Shown one piece after another: positions 8,403-13,904 of a stretch of DNA of 13,904 nucleotides (positions within the stretch are counted from its first letter, which is position 1; every line of letters begins with the position of its first letter). Under the pieces are notes generated by a model, which was not told the DNA's origin, did no database searches, and saw nothing but the letters and a program-made list of their open reading frames with translations. The position numbers and the translations under genes were made by a program. Origin of the DNA: Acetobacteraceae bacterium. GTDB taxonomy: Bacteria; Pseudomonadota; Alphaproteobacteria; Acetobacterales; Acetobacteraceae. Location: contig CANJXD010000104.1 of NCBI GenBank assembly GCA_947478535.1, positions 1 through 13,904 on the forward strand, given 5' to 3'.

Positions 8403-10019
8403 ATGCTCGGATTGATGCAGGACTGGCCGCTGCGCATCCACCGGCTGATCGACCACGCAGCCCGCCACCATGGCGGCCGCGCCGTGGTCAGCCGCAGCGT
8501 CGAGGGGCCCTTCCACCGCACGGATTACCGCGCCATCCGCGCCCGGTCGCTCCGCCTCGCGCAGCGCCTGGTGCGAGAGGGCGTGCAGCCCGGGGACCGG
8601 GTGGCGACACTCGCCTGGAACACCTGGCGCCATATCGAGGCCTGGTACGGCATCACCGGGGCCGGCGGCGTCTATCACACCCTCAACCCGCGGCTGTTCC
8701 CGGACCAGATCGCCTGGATCCTGAACCACGCCGAAAGCCGGCTGATGTTTCTCGACCTGACCTTCATCCCCTTGATGGAACGGCTCGCCGCCAGCCTGCC
8801 GCATGTGAAGCGCTTCATCGTCCTGACCGACGCCACCCACATGCCGGCGACAAGCCTGCCCGGGGCGGTGGATTACGAAGCCTGGCTGGCGGAAGCAGAC
8901 GGCGATTTCGACTGGGTGGCGGGCGCGGAGAATGACGCGGCCGGCCTCTGCTACACCTCCGGCACCACCGGGGAGCCGAAGGGGGTGCTGTATTCCCACC
9001 GCTCCAACATCCTGCACGCCATGGCGAGCACGGCGGCCGACATGTTCGGGCTGCGCTCCGTGGACCGGGTGATGCCGGTGGTGCCGATGTTCCACGCCAA
9101 TGGCTGGTGCCTGCCGTTTTCCGCCGCGCTGACCGGGGCGGGGCTGGTGATGCCCGGGCCGAAGCTCGATGGCGCCTCGATCCATGAGATCATGGAGCAG
9201 GAAGGCGTCACCTTCACCGCCGCCGTGCCGACCGTGTGGCTATCCCTGTTGCAGCACCTGGAGGCCACCGGCGCCGGGCTTTCGACGCTGCAACGGGTGG
9301 TGATCGGCGGCAGCGCCTGCCCGCGCGCCATCACCAAGGCCTTCGAGGATCGCGGTGTCCACGTCATGCATGCGTGGGGCATGACCGAGACCTCCCCCAT
9401 CGGCACGATCTGCGGCGTGAAGCCGGAGGTGGCGGGGCGCGATGCGGAGGGGATGCTCGACCTGCAGGAGACGCAGGGCTTCCCGCCCTTCACCGTCGAT
9501 ATGCGGATCGTCGGCGACGACGGGGCGGAAAAGCCCTGGGATGGCGTGACCTTCGGCAACCTCCAGGTGAAGGGCCCGACCGTCACCAGCAGCTACTTCA
9601 AGACGGGACAGACGGCGCTGACGGCGGATGGCTGGTTCGAGACGGGCGATGTCGCGACCATCAGCGCCGAGGGCTACATGCACATCACGGACCGCACCAA
9701 GGATGTCATCAAGTCCGGCGGCGAATGGATTTCCTCGATCGAGCTGGAGAACATCGCCGTCGGCCACCCCGATGTGGCGGAGGCCGCGGTCGTCGCCGCC
9801 CGCCACCCGAAATGGGACGAACGCCCGCTGCTGATCGTGGTGCCCCGCGCCGGGCGGACGATCGAGAAGCAATCGCTGCTGGATTTCATCGCGCCGCATG
9901 TCGCGAAGTGGTGGATGCCCGACGATATCGTGGTGGTGGCGGAAATCCCCCACACCGCCACCGGCAAGATCCTGAAGACCAAGCTGCGGGACCAGTTCGC
10001 GGGCCATTTCGGCGCGTAG
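8403..10019 (+). CDS. Acyl-CoA synthetase, 3-(methylthio)propionyl-CoA ligase/medium-chain type
   Basis: This 538-aa adenylate-forming enzyme activates a carboxylic acid to acyl-AMP and then to acyl-CoA. It has the P-loop [11 protein letters not shown] (184-194), [10 protein letters not shown] (323-332), TGD (414-416), the hinge region [14 protein letters not shown] (431-444) and the catalytic lysine K522 in HTATGKILK. The opening [20 protein letters not shown] and the KWWMPDD segment near the end are typical of the branch annotated as 3-(methylthio)propionyl-CoA ligase (DmdB) or medium-chain acyl-CoA ligase. That branch often acts on various short and medium acids, so the DMSP link should not be assumed. 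No other dmd gene is in the window. The start has a strong ribosome site, AAGGGGGGAA, about 6 nt upstream. It is divergent from the sensor kinase. Confidence 0.92.
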   Translation: MLGLMQDWPLRIHRLIDHAARHHGGRAVVSRSVEGPFHRTDYRAIRARSLRLAQRLVREGVQPGDRVATLAWNTWRHIEAWYGITGAGGVYHTLNPRLFPDQIAWILNHAESRLMFLDLTFIPLMERLAASLPHVKRFIVLTDATHMPATSLPGAVDYEAWLAEADGDFDWVAGAENDAAGLCYTSGTTGEPKGVLYSHRSNILHAMASTAADMFGLRSVDRVMPVVPMFHANGWCLPFSAALTGAGLVMPGPKLDGASIHEIMEQEGVTFTAAVPTVWLSLLQHLEATGAGLSTLQRVVIGGSACPRAITKAFEDRGVHVMHAWGMTETSPIGTICGVKPEVAGRDAEGMLDLQETQGFPPFTVDMRIVGDDGAEKPWDGVTFGNLQVKGPTVTSSYFKTGQTALTADGWFETGDVATISAEGYMHITDRTKDVIKSGGEWISSIELENIAVGHPDVAEAAVVAARHPKWDERPLLIVVPRAGRTIEKQSLLDFIAPHVAKWWMPDDIVVVAEIPHTATGKILKTKLRDQFAGHFGA

Positions 10020-10034
10020 CGCCCTGACGACGGT

Positions 10035-10088
10035 CCAGGGCCGTCTCGGCCCTGGTGGATGGGGCGCGGGGAAGGCAGCGCCTGCCCC
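10035..10088. terminator. Two hairpins between convergent acyl-CoA synthetase and moaB genes
   Basis: The first is a perfect 9-bp stem CCAGGGCCG/CGGCCCTGG (10035-10043, 10047-10055) with a TCT loop. The second, at 10068-10088, pairs GGGG with CCCC, then, past one mismatch, AGGC with GCCT. Neither has a T tract. They probably act as transcript ends or pause sites for both convergent genes; this is inferred from position. Confidence 0.45.
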
Positions 10089-10110
10089 GAATTGCCCCGG
10101 GGGGCCTGCC

Positions 10111-10647
10111 CTACGCCTTCAAATGCTCCAGCAACCGCGGCATCAGTTCCACCAGGTTGCAGGGCCGGTGCCGGCTATCCAGCTGCCAGACCAGGATATC
10201 ATCCCAGGCATCCTTGCAGGCCCCCGTGCTGCCCGGCAGCGCGAACAGATAGGTGCCCCCCGCCACACCCCCGATGGCGCGGGACTGGATCGTCGAGGTG
10301 CCGATCTTCTGGTAGCTGAGCATGCGGAACAGCTCCCCGAAGCCGGTGATTTCCTTCTCCAGCACGCGGTCGAAGGCTTCGGGTGTCACGTCCCGCCCGG
10401 TGATGCCGGTGCCGCCGGTGGTGATGACGCAATCGATGGCGGGGTCGGCGATCCAGCGGCGCAGCAGCGCCTCGATGAGGGACGCCTCGTCCTTGCAGAT
10501 CTCTCGCGCCGCCAGATGGTGCCCGGCCTTGCCGATGCGCTCCACCAGCGTGTCCCCGCTGCGGTCGGACGCCAAATCCCGCGTGTCCGACACCGTCAGC
10601 ACCGCGATGTTCACCGGCAGGAATTTTCTCGAATCGTCGATCGGCAT
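10111..10647 (-). CDS. moaB: Molybdenum cofactor biosynthesis protein MoaB
   Basis: This 178-aa member of the MoaB/Mog family takes part in molybdenum cofactor synthesis; related proteins adenylylate molybdopterin, and the role of MoaB itself varies between species. It has the conserved TVSDTR near the start (18-23), the molybdopterin-binding [14 protein letters not shown] (77-90), [11 protein letters not shown] and the LPGSTGA loop (137-143). Length is normal. I choose the ATG at 10647 because GGGGAG lies 7 nt upstream; a GTG directly before it (10650) is possible. It follows the lytic transglycosylase on the same strand with a 48-bp gap that contains a hairpin, so partial readthrough is possible. 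No other moa, moe or mob gene is visible. Confidence 0.93.
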   Translation of the reverse strand: MPIDDSRKFLPVNIAVLTVSDTRDLASDRSGDTLVERIGKAGHHLAAREICKDEASLIEALLRRWIADPAIDCVITTGGTGITGRDVTPEAFDRVLEKEITGFGELFRMLSYQKIGTSTIQSRAIGGVAGGTYLFALPGSTGACKDAWDDILVWQLDSRHRPCNLVELMPRLLEHLKA

Positions 10648-10664
10648 CACGCCACTCCCCTCAT

Positions 10665-10694
10665 CGGCCGCCCGCCGCGACGGCGGGCAGGCCG
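10665..10694 (-). other. Hairpin between lytic transglycosylase stop and moaB
   Basis: Stem GCCCGCCG/CGGCGGGC (10670-10677, 10681-10688) with a 3-nt loop can instead extend, with a single bulge, through CGGCC/GGCCG (10665-10669, 10690-10694). It starts just after the transglycosylase stop codon and ends shortly before the moaB ribosome site. There is no T tract. It could be a weak terminator, an mRNA-end protector, or affect moaB translation. Confidence 0.45.
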
Positions 10695-10695
10695 G

Positions 10696-12528
10696 TCAGC
10701 GGGCAGATAGCATGGCGGCGGCCGCCTGGCTGTCCTCGAAGCGTGGGAACCGTCCCGTCGCCAGCGCATCGAGGCTGGGCGAAGGCAGGCCGAGGCGCGC
10801 CGCGTAAATCCAGGAATAGGCGAGCACACGCTGCACGAATTGCCGCGTTTCCCCCACCGGGATGCTTTCGATGAACAGGAAGGGGTCATCGCGGTGCCGC
10901 ACCGCCGGCAGCCAGCGGGACAGGTTGCCGGGCCCGTTGTTGTAGGCCGCGAGCAGGCGGATCAGGTCGCCCCCCACCAGGTCCCCGCGCGCGAGGTAGT
11001 GGACGTAGCGCTGCCCTACCTCCAGCGAAAAGGCCGGGTCGTTCAGCCGTGCAACGCCGGCCCCGCGCAGGCTCGCATCGCCGGTCACATAGCTCGCGGT
11101 GGCGGGCATGATCTGCAACAGCCCCCTCGCCCCGGCCGGGGAGACGGCACGCGGGTCGAAATTCGATTCCTGGCGGGCCAGCGCATAGACCAGGGCCGGG
11201 TCCATCCGGAAGCCGTTCAGCGGTTCCAGCCGCGGCAGGGGGAAGCGCGCGAAGTCCCGCGGCCGGCCATCGGCATTCTGCGACAGGGAGGCCAACTGGG
11301 ACGCCAGTTCGGTCATATTGGCCTGGGAGGCGACGAGCAGCATCGCCCGCACGACTCCGGCATTGCCCTGCACCCGGGGCCAGAGGCCGCGCAACTCGGC
11401 TTCCGCGCGTTCCCGCTGGCCGACCTGCAACAGCGCCAGCGCCCGCCAGCCCGCGCCGGTCTCGGCGATGGCCGCGGCCTCACCCTCCCCGGCGATCTCC
11501 CGTTCCCAGGCGAAACCCATGGGCAGGCCGAGCGCGCGGCGCGCCACCAGCCCGTAGAAGGTGCGCGGTTCCTGCGCTGCCTGCATCATCCACGGCACAT
11601 AGGCCTGCGGCCGGCGCGCCCGCACCGCCGCCCGCGCCGTCCAGAAGGCAGCGGCGGATCGCAAGGCGGGAGAGGCGATTTCGGATCGCGCGGCATGTTC
11701 GAGATAGGCGAGCGCCACTTCCGGCCGGTTCAGCGCCCAGGCCGCGAGGCCGGCGACATAGCCCGGCAGGGCCGTGCCCGCGGAACCCCGCGCGGCCTCG
11801 GAGGCGATGCGAAAGGCGTCCTGGTCCCGCCCTTGCTGCAACAGCGCCTGGGCCACTTCGGCCTTCAGCAGCGCGGCATAAGGGCCTTCGACCCGGGCGC
11901 GGGCGATGGCGGCCAGCGCCGCGCCATCATCCCCATTGCCGGCGCGTTCGCGCACCTGGCGGTCCAGCGCCGCATTGCGGCTGACCCGGCGGGCCGCGGG
12001 CTCGCTTTCCTCCGGCACCACCTCGGTGCCATCGGCCAGGGCTTCCGGCGCAGGTGCCGGGGGAAGCGCCATGCCACGCGGTGCGCGGCGCGCCAGGATG
12101 GCGTGGATCGCGGGTGCATCGGGGTGGTCAGCATGGTCCGTCAGCCAGGCCACGACCTCCGGCAGCGGCGGCTCATGGCCCCGCAGCCAGCGATCGGCCA
12201 GCACATGCCCGACGAGGCGGCGGTCATCCAGCCGCTCCACCTCCCGGTTCGCCAGGGCCACCTCGCCCCGCGCCTGGAACTCGAATGCACGTCTCAGGCG
12301 CGTCGCATCGGACGGCGCTAGGGGTTGCGGGAACCCGGCGACCCCGCCCTGCACCGCAGGACGTGGGACGCTCATGGCGGTCTGGTCGACCCGTTGCGCG
12401 GCGGCAGGAACCTGAGCCCCCACCGTCATCGTCGCCCCGGCCAGCAACGCCAAGGCCCAAGGGCGAACCCAGGGGCGGAAGGCGAAAACTGGACGGGGAC
12501 GCCGGGCCATTAGGCAGATCGCTTGCAT
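10696..12528 (-). CDS. Soluble lytic murein transglycosylase (Slt70-like)
   Basis: This 610-aa periplasmic enzyme cleaves peptidoglycan between MurNAc and GlcNAc with formation of 1,6-anhydro-MurNAc. It has an N-terminal signal sequence (hydrophobic core about 22-38, likely cleavage near AAAQ at 42-45), a long alpha-helical superhelix region rich in Ala and Leu (about 70-420), and a C-terminal SLT domain with catalytic E454 in ALARQESNFDP, then GLLQIMPATA (469-478), AAYNNGPGN (527-535) and ESIPVGETRQFVQRVL (554-569). All expected family-1 motifs are present. The start at 12528 has GGGGAG 7 nt upstream. A hairpin can cover that ribosome site. An AT-rich 125-bp gap separates it from the upstream uracil-DNA glycosylase gene on the same strand and probably holds its promoter. 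Confidence 0.94.
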   Translation of the reverse strand: MQAICLMARRPRPVFAFRPWVRPWALALLAGATMTVGAQVPAAAQRVDQTAMSVPRPAVQGGVAGFPQPLAPSDATRLRRAFEFQARGEVALANREVERLDDRRLVGHVLADRWLRGHEPPLPEVVAWLTDHADHPDAPAIHAILARRAPRGMALPPAPAPEALADGTEVVPEESEPAARRVSRNAALDRQVRERAGNGDDGAALAAIARARVEGPYAALLKAEVAQALLQQGRDQDAFRIASEAARGSAGTALPGYVAGLAAWALNRPEVALAYLEHAARSEIASPALRSAAAFWTARAAVRARRPQAYVPWMMQAAQEPRTFYGLVARRALGLPMGFAWEREIAGEGEAAAIAETGAGWRALALLQVGQRERAEAELRGLWPRVQGNAGVVRAMLLVASQANMTELASQLASLSQNADGRPRDFARFPLPRLEPLNGFRMDPALVYALARQESNFDPRAVSPAGARGLLQIMPATASYVTGDASLRGAGVARLNDPAFSLEVGQRYVHYLARGDLVGGDLIRLLAAYNNGPGNLSRWLPAVRHRDDPFLFIESIPVGETRQFVQRVLAYSWIYAARLGLPSPSLDALATGRFPRFEDSQAAAAMLSAR

Positions 12529-12530
12529 GG

Positions 12531-12555
12531 CGAGACTCCCCTAGAAGGAGTCGCG
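12531..12555 (-). promoter_or_regulatory. Hairpin covering the transglycosylase ribosome binding site
   Basis: GACTCC (minus 12552-12547) can pair with GGAGTC (12539-12534), with a 7-nt loop, and past one mismatch by a further 2 bp. The GGGGAG ribosome site (12541-12536) lies partly in the stem, so the structure could limit translation. The stem is short and may be chance. Confidence 0.3.
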
Positions 12556-12556
12556 A

Positions 12557-12653
12557 CGGGCTGACAACCCCCGCGTTCGGAACAAATCCCGTATTTTGAG
12601 ATGGTTATTAGTAAATCAGGCAGTTACCGCGCGTTGTTACGACTCTTTTTTCG
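12557..12653 (-). promoter_or_regulatory. AT-rich gap upstream of the lytic transglycosylase gene, probable promoter region
   Basis: The stretch 12582-12650 is markedly richer in A and T than its surroundings, including TTACTAATAA on the minus strand and an A run just after the glycosylase stop. No clear terminator or gene lies in it. A promoter for the transglycosylase is the natural reading, but I cannot fix the -10 and -35 boxes. Confidence 0.35.
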
Positions 12654-13484
12654 TCACTGCGCTGCAACCTCACCATCCAGTGTACGCCGCAACAGCACCA
12701 GGTCGGCCCAGGCTTCCCGCTTGGCGGTGGGCGTCCGCAGCAGATAGGCGGGGTGCAGAGTCGCCAGCGCTGGCAGGCGGCCGATTCCCGTTTCGACGCC
12801 ATGCCAGCGCCCGCGCAACCGCGTGATGCCATCCTTCGCCCGCAGCAGGGATTTGGCGGAAACGCCGCCCAGCAGCACCAGGTGCTTCGGCCGGACCAAT
12901 TCGATGTGGCGCAGCAGGAAGGGCAGGAACAGGCTGATTTCCCCGTCCGTCGGCGTCCGATTGCCCGGCGGCCGCCAGGGCAGGATATTGGTCAGGTAGA
13001 AATTCGTCTGCCGGTCGAGCCCGATGCTGGCCAGCATCCGGTCCAGCAACTGGCCGGAGACACCGACGAAGGGCCGGCCCAGCCGGTCCTCATCCGCCCC
13101 CGGCGCCTCGCCGATCATCATCAGGCCCGAGGCGGGGACGCCATCGGCGAAGACGATATTGGTGGCGGTGTCGCGCAACGGGCTGTCCACCGCCGAAACC
13201 GCGGCCTTGAGCGCCGCCAGGTCCGGTGCGGCGGCGGCCAGCGCGGCGGCGGCGGCCACAGGCGGGGGCAAGGCGGGGCTCGCGATGATCGGCTGCGCCG
13301 GGCGCGGCGCCATCCGGGAAGGCGCGGCCACGCTGGGTGCGGCCAAGCTGGGTGCGGCCAAGCTGGGCGCGACTTCCGGCACCGGCGCGCGCGCCACCAG
13401 GCGGTCGATCGGCGCTTCATCCAGCGCCTCGTCCACTCCCCATTCGCCCTGCAGCCGCAGAGCGGCCAGCAGATGCTCGCGCAT
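12654..13484 (-). CDS. Uracil-DNA glycosylase, family-4-like, without Fe-S cysteines
   Basis: This 276-aa protein removes uracil from DNA in base excision repair. It has motif [17 protein letters not shown] (125-141) with SGQLLD after it, [18 protein letters not shown] (165-182) and HPAYLL (244-249), all characteristic of family 4-type glycosylases. Family 4 enzymes normally bind a [4Fe-4S] cluster through four cysteines. This protein contains no cysteine at all: positions near 101, 170 and 186, where relatives have cysteine, hold Ser, Trp and Phe. Cluster-free relatives occur in Alphaproteobacteria. A Pro/Ala-rich linker (about 33-85) with a pentapeptide repeat separates a short N-terminal helix (1-30) from the catalytic domain. 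The start at 13484 has GGAAG 5 nt upstream; ATG 13496 and TTG 13532 are alternatives. It is divergent from ETF-QO. Confidence 0.9.
   Translation of the reverse strand: MREHLLAALRLQGEWGVDEALDEAPIDRLVARAPVPEVAPSLAAPSLAAPSVAAPSRMAPRPAQPIIASPALPPPVAAAAALAAAAPDLAALKAAVSAVDSPLRDTATNIVFADGVPASGLMMIGEAPGADEDRLGRPFVGVSGQLLDRMLASIGLDRQTNFYLTNILPWRPPGNRTPTDGEISLFLPFLLRHIELVRPKHLVLLGGVSAKSLLRAKDGITRLRGRWHGVETGIGRLPALATLHPAYLLRTPTAKREAWADLVLLRRTLDGEVAAQ
13324..13368. repeat. Three 15-bp tandem repeats inside the uracil-DNA glycosylase gene
   Basis: Units GCGGCCACGCTGGGT, GCGGCCAAGCTGGGT and GCGGCCAAGCTGGGC follow without gap (13324-13338, 13339-13353, 13354-13368). On the coding strand they encode the pentapeptide A-P-S-L/V-A in the linker (about residues 39-54). 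Being in frame, copy changes would only alter linker length. Confidence 0.8.
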
Positions 13485-13602
13485 TCCTGCTTCCATCCCT
13501 GCGATATCGGCCGCTTGCGGGGTTCCGCGCAATGCCTGCCGACGCTATCTGCGGATCAGACCCTCCCCGCAGGGGGTCCGTCATGCCGGAGGACAGCAGG
13601 AT

Positions 13603-13904
13603 ATGGCCGAGGAAGCCGAGCAGCGCGAAGCCATGGAATTCGACGTGCTGGTGGTCGGCGGCGGCCCATCCGGCCTCGCCACCGCCATCCGCCTGAAACA
13701 GCTCAACCCCGAGACGAATGTCTGCCTGGTCGAGAAGGGCAGCGAGATCGGCGCGCATATCCTGTCCGGCGCCGTGCTCGAACCCCGGGCGCTGGATGAG
13801 TTGTTTCCGGATTGGCGGGACGACCCGCCGGCGATGGCGACGCCGGTGCGGGATGACCGCTTCATGCTGCTGACGGAAACCGCAGCCTACAAGCTGCCGA
13901 CACC
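13603..13904 (+). CDS. Electron transfer flavoprotein-ubiquinone oxidoreductase, N-terminal part (3' end outside the window)
   Basis: The first 100 residues are visible and the frame is open to the window end; full proteins are about 540-560 aa. They show FDVLVVGGGPSGLATAIRL (13-31) with the FAD Rossmann motif GGGPSG (19-24), the KQLNPE segment, VEKGSEIGAHILSGAVLEPRALDEL and DRFMLLTE, all very close to ETF-QO. The enzyme takes electrons from ETF, reduced by acyl-CoA dehydrogenases, and passes them to ubiquinone at the inner membrane. The 4Fe-4S domain lies beyond the window. The start at 13603 follows GGAGG with a 10-nt spacer; M11 (13633) is a less likely alternative. It is divergent from the uracil-DNA glycosylase across 118 bp, in which I see no convincing promoter. 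Confidence 0.93.
   Translation, partial: MAEEAEQREAMEFDVLVVGGGPSGLATAIRLKQLNPETNVCLVEKGSEIGAHILSGAVLEPRALDELFPDWRDDPPAMATPVRDDRFMLLTETAAYKLPT

Noticed and set aside
8403..10019. Idea that the synthetase marks a DMSP demethylation locus
   Set aside because: No dmdA, dmdC or dmdD neighbour is present, and this ligase branch is widespread with other substrates.
10840..12321. Plus-strand open frame of 493 codons opposite the lytic transglycosylase gene
   Set aside because: Antisense shadow; the minus strand carries a signal peptide and all SLT motifs.
13523..13551. Possible promoter TTCCGC-N17-TATCTG ahead of ETF-QO
   Set aside because: The -35 match is no better than chance in this sequence.

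Overview
The window is about 70% GC, densely coded and chromosomal in character. Several genes point to an alphaproteobacterium, most likely of the Acetobacteraceae (Roseomonas-like): a ChvG/ExoS-type sensor kinase, a cysteine-free family-4-like uracil-DNA glycosylase, a DUF6481-type coiled-coil protein, a glnK-amtB pair and a UbiH-type hydroxylase. That placement is inference from gene content and composition, since no rRNA is present. I see no tRNA, rRNA, CRISPR array, insertion sequence, phage gene or integrase.

Layout. (1) Positions 2-2516, plus strand: three overlapping catabolic-type genes, namely the 3' part of an MmgE/PrpD-family gene, an FAD-dependent aromatic-hydroxylase-type monooxygenase, and an Asp/Glu racemase-superfamily (maleate isomerase/arylmalonate decarboxylase-like) protein that lacks both usual catalytic cysteines. 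This is the part of the window most likely to encode undescribed chemistry. (2) 2568-3200, minus strand: a small Ala/Glu/Lys/Arg-rich helical protein with a strong intrinsic terminator, a promoter that suggests a leaderless mRNA, and a 12-bp direct repeat upstream. (3) 3221-5073, minus strand: a nitrogen-responsive glnK-amtB operon with a near-consensus sigma-54 promoter and its own terminator. (4) 5243-6529, plus strand: a ubiquinone-biosynthesis-type hydroxylase, convergent with a ChvG-like sensor histidine kinase (6569-8257, minus) that has no response regulator beside it. (5) 8403-10019, plus strand: a medium-chain acyl-CoA synthetase resembling 3-(methylthio)propionyl-CoA ligase, divergent from the kinase, with a tandem repeat between them. 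(6) 10111-13484, minus strand: moaB, a soluble lytic transglycosylase and the uracil-DNA glycosylase. (7) 13603 to the end, plus strand: the start of ETF-ubiquinone oxidoreductase, divergent from the glycosylase.

How they work together. GlnK and AmtB form a known regulatory pair for ammonium uptake. The first three genes are translationally coupled and probably act in one degradation pathway. UbiH (ubiquinone synthesis), ETF-QO (passes electrons from acyl-CoA dehydrogenases to ubiquinone) and the acyl-CoA synthetase all touch fatty-acid or quinone metabolism, but they are separate transcription units and nothing shows co-regulation. Apart from the first operon, the window is ordinary housekeeping and accessory metabolism. 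I found no convincing defence system or other exotic multi-gene system.
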